A stretch of DNA of 64,000 bases from Microbulbifer litoralis (GCF_023634065.1 NZ_JALKCV010000003.1:310001-374000), one strand, 5' to 3'; shown: positions 1 through 7,474, counted from the stretch's first letter. Notes: generated from the sequence alone by a model not told the origin. Numbers and translations are program-made.

Positions 1-363
1 GTTGATGGCGTTGAAGATCGGCGTGTGCATCGTGTCCAGCACACCCATGGCGTCGGCCACGTAGTACATGCGCGCGTGCACTTCCATCACCGGCTGCCAG
101 ATGGCCGGGATCTTCAGCAGCGCCACATCTGCGGGAATCTCTTTTTTCCAGCGCTTCAGGGCTGGCTCGAAGTGGTAGCAGTGGCCGCAGCCGTACCAGA
201 ACAGTTCGGTGACCTCGATCCTGTTGTCATCCTTCTGCGGCACCGCCTGCGGCAGTACCTGGTAGTGCTGGCCTTCCTTGAACTGGCCGCTGTCCTGGGC
301 GCAGGCGGCGAGGCTGAACAGCAGGGTCAGCAACAGGGTTAACGGGGCGGCGACGGCTCTCAT
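1..363 (-). CDS. dsbA: Thiol:disulfide interchange protein DsbA (C-terminus beyond window)
   Basis: This is a periplasmic disulfide-forming oxidase of the thioredoxin-fold DsbA family, and only the first 121 codons are inside the window. After a hydrophobic leader comes a thioredoxin-like segment with the active site C59-G60-H61-C62 in the context FWYGCGHCYHFEP, the classic DsbA CxHC motif. The leader ends LFSLAAC-A, which also satisfies a lipobox, so membrane anchoring through Cys21 is possible, although most DsbA proteins are soluble. The ATG at 363 follows no strong Shine-Dalgarno. The neighbour upstream on the same strand is cytochrome c4, the same order as in Pseudomonas, but a strong terminator separates them, so dsbA probably has its own promoter between 364 and 505. 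Confidence 0.93.
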   Translation of the reverse strand, partial: MRAVAAPLTLLLTLLFSLAACAQDSGQFKEGQHYQVLPQAVPQKDDNRIEVTELFWYGCGHCYHFEPALKRWKKEIPADVALLKIPAIWQPVMEVHARMYYVADAMGVLDTMHTPIFNAIN

Positions 364-508
364 AGTGTTCTCCAACGTTATTCTTGCGGCCGCAGAGACC
401 GCGGCGCTAGTCAATAGACAGCGCCGATTATTGAAGTTCCCGCTGCGCGACGCAAGAAATCCGGGCAATAAATGCACAAACCGATGCCAGCGATCCCGCA
501 GCGGGCAC

Positions 509-535
509 AAAAAAGCCGGTCGGGGACCGGCTTTT
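509..535 (-). terminator. Intrinsic terminator of the cytochrome c4 gene
   Basis: An 11-bp perfect stem (511-521 with 525-535) closes a GGG/CCC loop. On the minus strand it is followed by six T residues. It begins 22 bp after the cytochrome c4 stop. Confidence 0.85.
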
Positions 536-556
536 CTGGCTGTCTTCGGACGGCGA

Positions 557-1207
557 TCAGTCTGTCAGGCCGGCGACATAGTTGGCCACCGCCTCGATCT
601 CGGCATCGGACAACTGCTTGGCCACCGTGCGCATGGTGCGCGAGTCGCCGTCGTTGGTGCGGGTGCCGGCGCGGAAGGCCTTGAGCTGGGTTTCGACATA
701 ATCCGCGAACTGACCGGAAAGCCGCGGGTAGCCTGCCGGCGCATTGCCCTTGCCGGTGGGTGAATGGCAGCCCATGCAGGCGGGCACACCGGTCTCGCTG
801 TTACCGGCGCGGTAGAGGTCGCGGCCGAAGATCAGCGCGTCCACGCTCTCACCGCTGTTCAGGGTCACGGACATCGGCTGGGAGCCGGACAACTGCATGT
901 TCTGGGACGCAAAGTAGGCGGCGATATCCTGCAGGTCCTGTTCGTTGAAGTTATCCAGCTGGCCGATCATCTGCGGCACTTCGCGCGCACCGCTCTTGAT
1001 ATCCATCAACTGCTTGGCGAGGTACTTCTCCCCCTGGCCGGCGAGCTTGGGAAAGGTGGGCGCCGGGCTGTTGCCATCCGGGCCGTGGCAGGCCGCACAG
1101 GCGGCGGCCTTGGCTTTGCCGGCGGCGGCATCCCCGGCCGCCATCGCAAGAGGCGCAATCATTACCAGGCCGAAAGCCAGAGCGGTGTTCTTTATAATGC
1201 TGTTCAT
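557..1207 (-). CDS. Dihaem cytochrome c4
   Basis: This is a periplasmic di-haem cytochrome c of the c4 family, 216 aa, an electron donor to terminal oxidases. A signal peptide (about residues 1-23, ending AMA) precedes two cytochrome c domains. The haem motifs are C37-A-A-C-H41 and C144-M-G-C-H148, one per half, as expected from the internal duplication of the family. The frame stays open upstream to 1354, but the ATG at 1207 directly begins a good Sec signal peptide, so I start there. A longer version would bury the signal sequence. The gene is divergent from engB and lies next to dsbA, the order found in Pseudomonas. It is a plausible electron carrier for the caa3 oxidase encoded at 19-28 kb, but that link is inference. 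Confidence 0.92.
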   Translation of the reverse strand: MNSIIKNTALAFGLVMIAPLAMAAGDAAAGKAKAAACAACHGPDGNSPAPTFPKLAGQGEKYLAKQLMDIKSGAREVPQMIGQLDNFNEQDLQDIAAYFASQNMQLSGSQPMSVTLNSGESVDALIFGRDLYRAGNSETGVPACMGCHSPTGKGNAPAGYPRLSGQFADYVETQLKAFRAGTRTNDGDSRTMRTVAKQLSDAEIEAVANYVAGLTD

Positions 1208-1410
1208 ACGTCGTCCCATAGCGCGCTGAAATGTGGCATCTGGCGTCGCCCCCCTGGTCCGCGTCCGATACGCGGCCGACATCCTGCGACGCAAAAACCG
1301 CGGCATTATATACTTGCGCGCCAATACAGTGTACCGGTCCATACTGAATGACACCTTTGAGCGCCATCGAGCATGGACCGATACCCTCCATTCGAATCAG
1401 CGGACTTCCC
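1208..1410. promoter_or_regulatory. Divergent promoter region between cytochrome c4 and engB
   Basis: This 203-bp non-coding stretch separates two divergent genes and must hold both promoters. I see no convincing consensus -35/-10 pair or known operator in it. Confidence 0.4.
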
Positions 1411-2034
1411 ATGCCTGAATCCCATCCTGAAAGATTGAACTACCGCTCTGTACAATTCCTGACCAGCGCCCCGACCCTGGCCGAGTGCCCCCCCGACGAG
1501 GGTGCCGAAGTGGCCTTTGCCGGGCGCTCCAACGCCGGCAAGTCCAGCGCCATCAACGCGCTGACCGGCAACAACAAGCTGGCGCGCACATCGAAAACAC
1601 CGGGCCGCACCCAACTGATCAACTTCTTCCAGGTCGGTGAAGAGCAGCGGCTGGTGGACCTGCCCGGCTACGGCTACGCCAAGGTGGCGCGCTCGATGAA
1701 GGACGAGTGGCAGCGGCACCTGGCCTTCTACCTGGAAAACCGCGAGTGCCTGCGCGGCCTGGTGCTGCTGATGGATATCCGCCAGCCGCTGAAGGAGTTC
1801 GACCTGCATATGCTGACCTGGGCGGTCAACTCCGGCCTGCCGGCGCATATCCTGCTGACCAAGGCGGACAAACTGAAAAACGGCCCGGCCAACAATACCC
1901 GCTTCGCGGTCGAGAAAGCGTTGAAGGAACAGGGACTGGATACCGGCGTCAGTGTGCAGATCTTTTCCGCCACCAAGAAGAGCGGGCTGGACAAGCTGGA
2001 GCGACAGCTGAACGAGTGGCTGGCGCCAAGCTAA
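1411..2034 (+). CDS. engB: Ribosome-biogenesis GTPase EngB/YihA
   Basis: This GTPase acts in large-subunit ribosome assembly and in growth and division; it is 207 aa, the usual family length. The protein opens with the family-typical [13 protein letters not shown]. The G1 loop GRSNAGKSS, the G2 threonine in TSKTPGRTQ, the G3 DLPGYG and the G4 TKADKL are all present. The frame is open back to an ATG at 1348, but the ATG at 1411 gives the family N-terminus. In enterobacteria and Pseudomonas the neighbour of engB is polA, with the small RNA Spot 42 or ErsA between them. Here polA lies about 7 kb away with an operon inserted between them. Confidence 0.96.
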   Translation: MPESHPERLNYRSVQFLTSAPTLAECPPDEGAEVAFAGRSNAGKSSAINALTGNNKLARTSKTPGRTQLINFFQVGEEQRLVDLPGYGYAKVARSMKDEWQRHLAFYLENRECLRGLVLLMDIRQPLKEFDLHMLTWAVNSGLPAHILLTKADKLKNGPANNTRFAVEKALKEQGLDTGVSVQIFSATKKSGLDKLERQLNEWLAPS

Positions 2035-2073
2035 GTTTGCGGTGTTGCTACCGGTGACGTTTCCACGGCCGGG

Positions 2074-2259
2074 TCACAGTGGCGCGAGTGATCGATCGGC
2101 GCCGGATCCGGGCAGCAGCGACTGCAACAGTGCCCGCCGCAATTTCCTGCGGGCCCGCGGTGTCAGGCCGCGCAGGTCCTGCGCGGTCAGGCGCCGCTGG
2201 GCCAACAGCAATACCAGTGTCTCCTCGCGGATGCTGATTTCAAGGTAGGGCGATGACAT
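2074..2259 (-). CDS. Small protein of unknown function, second gene of a Fur-box unit
   Basis: A 61-aa basic protein that I do not recognise. It starts MSSPYLEISIREETLVLLLAQRRLTA and contains an Arg/Lys-rich helix (RARRKLRRALLQSLL). There are no cysteines and no signal peptide or membrane segment. It begins 32 bp after the 149-aa gene on the same strand and probably shares its promoter and Fur control. It converges on engB with only 39 bp between the stops. The coding call rests on the tight spacing, the ATG preceded by AGGGA, and the biased composition. A chance ORF in GC-rich DNA is still possible. Confidence 0.55.
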   Translation of the reverse strand: MSSPYLEISIREETLVLLLAQRRLTAQDLRGLTPRARRKLRRALLQSLLPGSGADRSLAPL

Positions 2260-2291
2260 GGCGGCGTCCCTGCGCGAACCGGTTCACCGCG

Positions 2292-2741
2292 TCAGTGCAG
2301 GCGGGCGCCGCCGACGGCGGTGCCCACCTCCCACGGCGTCCGTACCGGCTCTTCCGACTGGCCCACATAGAGCGCGCGGATGCAGTCCGCGGTGATCTGG
2401 TAGTGCTGGCGATTGGCCAGTTCCCGCGCCAGGCGCGAGCTGGCCCCCACCAGGATGTAATTGCAGCGATTGCCCTCGCCCCGCTGGCGGTAGGCCTCCA
2501 TCAACTGCCGGGCGCTGTCGCCAAAGCGCATCGCCGCGACCGAATAGCCCGGCCACTGTTCCCCGAGCAGGTAATCCGCCAGCTCGAAAGCGCAGCCCAG
2601 GAACGGGATCGCCTCGGCATAGCTGCCATCCTCGGCCAGGCTGGCGCCCCGCTCCACCCAATCCAGCCAGGCCTGCTCGGCGCGGTGCGGTTCAGCGGTC
2701 AGCCACTGGCGGTGGTTGGCGCACAGGAAACGTAGATTCAC
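2292..2741 (-). CDS. Conserved-looking protein of unknown function behind a Fur box
   Basis: A 149-aa protein, largely helical and cytosolic, with no signal peptide or membrane segment. I do not recognise the family. The N-terminus VNLRFLCANHRQWL and the regularly spaced helices around residues 30-110 (for example AWLDWVERGASLAEDGSYAEAIPFLGCAFELADYLL, cut here for description only) look like a single TPR-type repeat region. I choose the GTG at 2741 because GGGAG lies 6 bp upstream. The ORF is open to 2804, but that start would have no Shine-Dalgarno and would reach almost to the Fur box. The Fur-like operator at 2809-2827 suggests the gene is expressed under iron starvation. Confidence 0.65.
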   Translation of the reverse strand: MNLRFLCANHRQWLTAEPHRAEQAWLDWVERGASLAEDGSYAEAIPFLGCAFELADYLLGEQWPGYSVAAMRFGDSARQLMEAYRQRGEGNRCNYILVGASSRLARELANRQHYQITADCIRALYVGQSEEPVRTPWEVGTAVGGARLH

Positions 2742-2808
2742 GGCTTGCTCCCGATCTTGAAATTCAATTGAAGGTCGATCCCACGGGCCATCGACACCAT
2801 TCAATCAT

Positions 2809-2827
2809 GCTAATGCGAATCATTATC
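2809..2827 (-). promoter_or_regulatory. Candidate Fur box upstream of the 149-aa gene
   Basis: GCTAATGCGAATCATTATC matches 16 of 19 positions of the classical Fur consensus GATAATGATAATCATTATC. It sits 68 bp upstream of the chosen GTG at 2741, a normal operator position. No other gene starts nearby on the other strand. Confidence 0.75.
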
Positions 2828-2896
2828 AACCGCAACAGTAACAAGTGCAGATTTGCGCCACAGTGTCGGGGCGGCGGTTTTGCGCACAGACGGGAT

Positions 2897-3024
2897 AAAA
2901 AAAGCCGGCAGATGGGGACTGCCGGCCAGGGGTCAGTGCCCTTGGGGACGGGCACTTAACAGACGCACCCAGGGGGACGGGTACGCCTGTGGGTTCTCAC
3001 CCATTTCCATCGATCTTGCTCTCT
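2897..3024 (-). ncRNA. Candidate small RNA, unit A: three hairpins with UCCCC loops
   Basis: This is a minus-strand stretch without a credible ORF. Read 5' to 3' it holds AGCAAGATCGATGGAA (3020-3005) and a 5-bp GAGA-loop hairpin (2990-3003). Next comes an 11-bp stem with two G-U pairs and loop GUCCCCCU (2960-2989). A 7-bp stem with loop GUCCCCAA (2935-2956) follows, and then an 8-bp stem with loop UCCCCAU (2904-2926), followed directly by seven U. The last hairpin is an intrinsic terminator. Three unrelated stems showing the same UCCCC loop suggests selection for pairing with Shine-Dalgarno-like GGGGA. The 5' end is a guess. A degenerate sigma-E-like pair (GGAAA at 3058-3054, 18 bp, TCTTG at 3035-3031) is present, and a TACAAT -10-like box lies at 3103-3098. 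Confidence 0.65.
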
Positions 3025-3173
3025 CTTACGCAAGACTATGGTCAGTGGATCGCTTTCCCCACTGCTTTTTGACGCCGAACGGAATTTCGGCAGCAGGATT
3101 GTATTGCCTTTTGGCGACAGAAACCGGAATAAAGTCCCGCTGTGCCCGAGAGTCGGGGCAGTTTCCTGCAGGC

Positions 3174-3269
3174 AAAAAAATGCCCCGATGTTGGGGAGGT
3201 CTCGGGGCGAGGGAAGCTCACTTACGGGGTATGGAGTGGAGCAACAAATGAAGCAACAAAACTGTGTTG
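3174..3269 (-). ncRNA. Candidate small RNA, unit C, directly downstream of nrdJ
   Basis: The unit starts just after a sigma-E/AlgU-type promoter. It begins with a hairpin GCAACA/UGUUGC (about 3267-3250), then a C- and U-rich single-stranded part, then a terminator. The terminator is stem GCCCCGA (3208-3202) with UCGGGGC (3188-3182), a 13-nt loop containing CUCCCC, and seven U after an A (3180-3174). The terminator closely resembles that of unit B at 8.7 kb, including the C-rich loop. No ORF with a ribosome site is visible. It could be a free small RNA or, by read-through, the 3' UTR of nrdJ. Confidence 0.6.
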
Positions 3270-3274
3270 CCTGT

Positions 3275-3302
3275 TTAGAGGGGTCGGGAGGGGCGCAGTT
3301 CC
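3275..3302 (-). promoter_or_regulatory. Sigma-E/AlgU-type promoter of unit C
   Basis: On the minus strand GGAAC (3302-3298) and TCTAA (3279-3275) are separated by exactly 18 bp. This is the spacing and sequence expected for extracytoplasmic-stress sigma factors (GGAACTT-N15/16-TCTRA). The same arrangement recurs at 8772-8799 in front of unit B. Confidence 0.6.
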
Positions 3303-3335
3303 TGCAACCAACGTAAAGAAGCGTAAATCCCGGCG

Positions 3336-5150
3336 CTATTCGCCCTCGCGCTCGATGTCGCAGCAGTGGCTGGCCGACTCCCCGCCGCCACTGGTGAGCA
3401 CCGCCTCGGTGATGGGGTTGGGGCGGAAGGTGGTGCACCCCTTCAGGCCCAGTTCGAAGGCGCGGCGATACAGGGATTCAAAGTCTGCAAACGGATAGTC
3501 CTCGGGCACGTTCACCGTTTTTGAAATCGCGTTGTCCACAAACGGCTGCAGCGCCGCCTCCATGCGCAGGTGGGCCAGCGGCGGCAGGCGCCGCGCGGCA
3601 GCAAATATCCCGGGCAGAGCTTCCGGATCGCCGCCGCGCTCGCACCAGAGGCGATAGGCGGGATCGGTGATCTCGAACGTGCGGTAGTCGCCGTTTTCGG
3701 TCAAGACCCGGCGCGAGTGACGGAAATCGAACACCGGCTCTATGCCGCTGGAGACGCCGTTGGCCAGCAGGCTGATGGTGCCGGTCGGGGCGATGGCCAC
3801 CAGGTGGCTGTTGCGGATGCCGCGCGCGGCGATTCCGTCGCGCAGGGCCTCCGGCAGCGAGCGGATATCCGGCCCGCCCAGGTAGCTGTCGCGCTCGAAA
3901 AACGGAAAGGCGCCCTTTTCCTCCGCCAGCTGGATGGAGGACCGGTAGGCACTGTCGCGCAGGGTGCGCATCACTCGCGCCGCCAGCGCGCGCGCCGCCT
4001 CACTGTCGTAGTGCAGCCCCAACAGGATCAGCGCGTCGGCCAGCCCGGTGACGCCGATGCCCACGCGGCGACTGCCCTGGGCCTGGGCCCGCTGCGCCGG
4101 CAGCGGATAGCGGGACAGGTCGATCACATTGTCCAGCATGCGCACCCCCAGCGCCGCGGTGTCGGCGATGCCGGCCCAGTCCAGGTCCGCACGCGCGCTC
4201 AGCGGCGCCCGCACGAAGCGCGCCAGGTTTACCGAGCCCAGGTTGCAGGCGCCGTAGGCCGGTAGCGGAATCTCGCCGCAGGGATTGGTCGCGCCGATCT
4301 GTTCGCGGTAGTAGAGATTGTTGTGGCGGTTGATGCGATCGACAAACAGCACACCGGGCTCGGCGCAATCGTAGGTGGCGCGCATGATCCTCTGCCACAG
4401 TTCCCGCGCCCGCACCCGTTTCAATACGCGGCAGGGCACGGGTGTCCGCGCACCGCTCCAGTGGCGCTCGAGAGTTTCGCCATCGCCGTCCAGCTGGTGT
4501 TCGGGAAACAGCAGCGGCCACTCGCGATCGCCGTCCACTGCGGCCATGAAGGCGTCGCTGACCAGCACCGACAGGTTGAAGTGGCGCAGCTCGCGCGGAT
4601 CCCGCTTGGCATCGACAAACTGCTCTATGTCCGGATGATCACAGCGCAGTGTCGCCATCATGGCGCCGCGGCGGCTGCCGGTGGACAGCAGCGTGGCGCA
4701 GGTGGCGTCCCAGATGCGCATGAAGGATACCGGGCCGGAGGCGATGGTGCCGGTGTGCCGGGCGCGACTGGCGGCGGGGCGCAAGGTGGAGAAGTCGCAG
4801 CCGATACCGCCGCCCTGCTGCATGGTCAGCGCCGACTCCTTGAGCCGCTCGAAGATGGCGTCCATCGAATCCTCGATGTCGCCCATGACGAAGCAGTTGA
4901 ACAGCGTCACCCGGTGGCCGGTCCCCGCCCCGGCGAGAATGCGCCCGCCGGGCAGGAAGCGGAAGTCCTCCAGGTTGCGGTAGAAACGCAGTGCCCAGCG
5001 ACCGCGGTCCCGCGCCTCCACGCCGGCCAGGGCCCGCGCCAGCCGCCGCCAGCTGTCCTCCACGGACCGGTCGCGGACGGCGTCGCCGTCGCGATGGCGA
5101 TATTTGGTGTCCCAGATAAAGCGGGAGATCTCGGTGTCGAAATAGTCCAC
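3336..5150 (-). CDS. nrdJ: Adenosylcobalamin-dependent (class II) ribonucleotide reductase
   Basis: A 604-aa class II ribonucleotide reductase that reduces ribonucleotides using coenzyme B12 rather than oxygen. The catalytic finger-loop motif N289-P-C291-G-E293 is intact. The reducing pair is probably C86 (LFNCF) and C302 (ACNLGSVNL). STGSRRGAMM (about 156-165) and the C-terminal GCTTFRPN also fit the family. The tail ends SHCCDIEREGE, whose adjacent cysteines probably re-reduce the active site. The start is GTG at 5150, one base after the stop of the PRPP-synthetase gene, so translation is coupled. No cobalamin riboswitch is visible, and the gene appears to be driven from the operon promoter near 7.45 kb. 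It would supply dNTPs under low oxygen if the host has or imports B12. Confidence 0.9.
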   Translation of the reverse strand: MDYFDTEISRFIWDTKYRHRDGDAVRDRSVEDSWRRLARALAGVEARDRGRWALRFYRNLEDFRFLPGGRILAGAGTGHRVTLFNCFVMGDIEDSMDAIFERLKESALTMQQGGGIGCDFSTLRPAASRARHTGTIASGPVSFMRIWDATCATLLSTGSRRGAMMATLRCDHPDIEQFVDAKRDPRELRHFNLSVLVSDAFMAAVDGDREWPLLFPEHQLDGDGETLERHWSGARTPVPCRVLKRVRARELWQRIMRATYDCAEPGVLFVDRINRHNNLYYREQIGATNPCGEIPLPAYGACNLGSVNLARFVRAPLSARADLDWAGIADTAALGVRMLDNVIDLSRYPLPAQRAQAQGSRRVGIGVTGLADALILLGLHYDSEAARALAARVMRTLRDSAYRSSIQLAEEKGAFPFFERDSYLGGPDIRSLPEALRDGIAARGIRNSHLVAIAPTGTISLLANGVSSGIEPVFDFRHSRRVLTENGDYRTFEITDPAYRLWCERGGDPEALPGIFAAARRLPPLAHLRMEAALQPFVDNAISKTVNVPEDYPFADFESLYRRAFELGLKGCTTFRPNPITEAVLTSGGGESASHCCDIEREGE

Positions 5151-5151
5151 T

Positions 5152-6117
5152 TCAGAAGCTCAGCTGCGTTGCCGGACCGCTGTCGTGCAGGCGGCGGATG
5201 GCCTCCGCCAGCAGCGGTGCGCAGTCGACGATCTCCAGCCCCCGGCGCCGCTCTTGCGGCAGGGAGTTGGTCACTGCCAGTGCCTCCAGCGGCAATTGCG
5301 CCAGCCTGTCGAGCGCGTCGCCGCAGAACTGGCCGTGGCTGGCGAGGGCAATGATCCGCTTGGCCCCGCCCCGCTGTAACGCCTCGGCGGCGCGACAGAT
5401 GGTGCCGCCGCCGGCGATCAGGTCGTCGATGACCAGCACCGTGGCATCGCGCACCTGGCCCACCAGCGCGCCGCCGGTCAGCCGGTCGCCGCTGCGGTAT
5501 TTCTCCACGAAGGCGTTGCCCAACTGCCGCTGCAGCCGTTCCGCCAGCGCCAGGCGCAGCGCCTCGGCGCGCTTGACGCCGCCCACATCCGGCGACGCCA
5601 CCACCAGCGGATTGCTATCGCCCTTCAACAGCCGCGCCGCGTACTCGACAAACAGCGGCTGCGCCGGCAGATGCAGGGTGCGGCAGCGGAAGGCGTTCTC
5701 GAACGCGGCCTGGTTGTGGGCGTCGAGGGTGACCACGGCATCGGTGCCCACGGCTTCGAACAGGCTCGCCAGGTAGCGGCTGGACAGCGGATCGTGCAGT
5801 TTCGTGCGGCGGTCCTTGCGCGCGTAGCAGAGGTACGGCACGACCGCACAGACCCGCGCGGCACCGGCATCTTTCAGGGCGTTGATAAAGAACAGGCTGC
5901 GCACCAGCCTGTCGTCGACACTGCCACTGGCATCGCCGTGCAGCGATTGCACCAGGTAGACGTCGGCCCCCTCGACATCGTCCAGGGGGCGGATCTTGTG
6001 TTCGCCGTCGACAAAATCGCGCTCCTCGTGTGCGGCCAGCGGCTCGCCCAGAGCGGCGGCAACGCGGCCGGCAAACTCCGCACCGGCCTCGAGGCTGAAC
6101 AGTTTCAGGCGGCTCAC
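5152..6117 (-). CDS. Ribose-phosphate pyrophosphokinase paralogue
   Basis: A 321-aa enzyme of the PRPP synthetase family (ribose 5-phosphate + ATP to PRPP + AMP). The flexible-loop segment PYLCYARKDRRT corresponds to the family's PYFGYARQDRR, and TLDAHN matches the family's DLHA region. The PRPP-binding loop VLVIDDLIAGGGTI is present, but the usual DTGGT aspartate is replaced by Ala. It is clearly diverged from a housekeeping Prs and is probably a specialised paralogue. The start is GTG at 6117, overlapping the hydrolase stop by 4 bp. Its position between a phosphoribosyltransferase and a ribonucleotide reductase suggests it feeds PRPP to nucleotide salvage in this operon. Confidence 0.85.
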   Translation of the reverse strand: MSRLKLFSLEAGAEFAGRVAAALGEPLAAHEERDFVDGEHKIRPLDDVEGADVYLVQSLHGDASGSVDDRLVRSLFFINALKDAGAARVCAVVPYLCYARKDRRTKLHDPLSSRYLASLFEAVGTDAVVTLDAHNQAAFENAFRCRTLHLPAQPLFVEYAARLLKGDSNPLVVASPDVGGVKRAEALRLALAERLQRQLGNAFVEKYRSGDRLTGGALVGQVRDATVLVIDDLIAGGGTICRAAEALQRGGAKRIIALASHGQFCGDALDRLAQLPLEALAVTNSLPQERRRGLEIVDCAPLLAEAIRRLHDSGPATQLSF

Positions 6118-6773
6118 GGCCGACGCGCCTGGACGAGATAGCGGCGGAACCAGTCGATCGCCCGCTGCACCACGAGATCCAGTGTGCCCGGCTCCTCGAA
6201 CAGATGTGTGGCGCCGGGCACCAGTTCCAGTTTCGGCTTGTTGTTCATCCGCTCGGCCGCCTCGCGATTGAGCTGGATCACCTCGGTATCGCGGTCACCG
6301 ACCACCAGCAGTGTCGGCGCGCGCACATGCGGCAGTGCGTCGCCGGCCAGGTCCGGACGGCCGCCGCGTGACACTACCGCCCGCGCCAGCTGCAGCCGCT
6401 CGGCGGCGGCGATCAGGGCCGCGGCAGCACCGGTGCTGGAGCCGAACAGGCCGTAGCGGAGCCCGGCGGTGGTCGCTTCCGCGGCCGCCCAGTCGAGCGC
6501 CGCCGACAAGCGGCCGGCGAGCAGCGGGATGTCGAAGCGATATTCGCGCGTCATCTGGTCGGCGCGGTGTTCGTCGGCGCTGAGCAGGTCGAACAGCAGG
6601 GTGCCGAAGCCGGCGTCGTTCAGCTGTTCGGCGACGCGCTTGTTGCGCGGGCTGAAGCGGCTGCTGCCGCTGCCGTGGGCAAAAAGTACCAGCGCGCCGG
6701 CATCCGGCGGCAGGGTCAGGACACCCTCCAGCAGTTCGCCGGCGGCGTCCACCAGCACATCGCAGCTATTCAT
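6114..6773 (-). CDS. Alpha/beta hydrolase (dienelactone hydrolase-like)
   Basis: A 219-aa cytosolic alpha/beta hydrolase. The oxyanion-hole segment is FAHGSGSS (residues 31-38), the nucleophile elbow is G111-S-S113-T-G, the acid is in VVGDRDTEV, and the histidine is in GATHLFEEPG, giving a complete Ser-Asp-His triad. The substrate is unknown. It overlaps the upstream phosphoribosyltransferase by 8 bp and the downstream PRPP synthetase by 4 bp. Small hydrolases of this type are fused to or paired with phosphoribosyltransferases elsewhere, for example mycobacterial Rv0571c, so a joint function with the neighbour is likely. Confidence 0.82.
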   Translation of the reverse strand: MNSCDVLVDAAGELLEGVLTLPPDAGALVLFAHGSGSSRFSPRNKRVAEQLNDAGFGTLLFDLLSADEHRADQMTREYRFDIPLLAGRLSAALDWAAAEATTAGLRYGLFGSSTGAAAALIAAAERLQLARAVVSRGGRPDLAGDALPHVRAPTLLVVGDRDTEVIQLNREAAERMNNKPKLELVPGATHLFEEPGTLDLVVQRAIDWFRRYLVQARRP

Positions 6774-7425
6774 CGGCCGCCCCCCGGAGCCCGTCCGCCT
6801 CGCGCATCATGTCGATCACCTGCTCGTCGGAAAGCTGGGAAAAATCCCGGTACCAGGCACCGATGGCCCAGAAGGACTCCGGTGTCATCAGGCACTCGAT
6901 GCGATCCGCCAGCCCCCGGAAGCGGTGCAGTGTCGACGGCGGCGCGACCGGCACCGCCAACACCAGTTCCGCCGGCCCCTGTTCGCGCACCGCGCGGGCC
7001 GCGGCTGCCATGGTGGCGCCGGTGGCGATACCGTCGTCCACCAGGATCACGCGGCGACCGGCCAGCTGCGGCCAGGGCCTGTCGCCGCGGTAGCGCCCGG
7101 CCCGGCGCTCCAGTTCCGCCCGCTCCCGCTGGGCGACGGCTTCTATCTCCTCGTCGCTGACGCCGGTGCTGGCCAGTACATCCTCGTTCAACACCCGCCC
7201 GTGCCCGGTGATGGCCCCCATCGCCAGTTCCTCGTGGCCCGGCACCCCCAGTTTGCGCACCAGCATCAGGTCGAGCGGGACTTTCAGGGCGCGGGCCACT
7301 TCCAGGCCCACCGGCACGCCGCCGCGGGGCAGCGCCAGCACAATGACATCTTCGCGATCGGTGTAGTCGCCGAGGGATTCCGCCAGCCGGCGGCCGGCCT
7401 CGACACGGTTCTGGAAGGGCTCCAT
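6766..7425 (-). CDS. Phosphoribosyltransferase domain protein
   Basis: A 219-aa type I phosphoribosyltransferase with the PRPP-binding motif VILVDDGIATGAT at residues 126-138 and the early loop LPRGGVPVG (32-40). The hood region (about 85-115) is charged and helical. The specific base or acceptor cannot be read from the sequence. The frame is open to 7641 only because it runs through the MITE-like palindrome. The ATG at 7425 begins the conserved core and is the first gene of a four-gene minus-strand operon ending in nrdJ. The promoter must lie between the gene and the palindrome (about 7426-7474) or within the palindrome. Confidence 0.85.
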   Translation of the reverse strand: MEPFQNRVEAGRRLAESLGDYTDREDVIVLALPRGGVPVGLEVARALKVPLDLMLVRKLGVPGHEELAMGAITGHGRVLNEDVLASTGVSDEEIEAVAQRERAELERRAGRYRGDRPWPQLAGRRVILVDDGIATGATMAAAARAVREQGPAELVLAVPVAPPSTLHRFRGLADRIECLMTPESFWAIGAWYRDFSQLSDEQVIDMMREADGLRGAADE

Positions 7426-7474
7426 CGCGGCTTCGCCCTCGCATCTGGGAGGAATGGGGACTGATAAAACTAGA

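Noticed and set aside
2853-3316. Open frames through the small RNA region, up to 132 codons
   Set aside because: They run across terminator hairpins, lack ribosome sites and have no recognisable domain; RNA structure explains the sequence better.
5118-7474. Cobalamin riboswitch expected before a B12-dependent ribonucleotide reductase
   Set aside because: I looked for the B12-box pattern upstream of nrdJ and of the operon and did not see it; there is no leader long enough before nrdJ itself.
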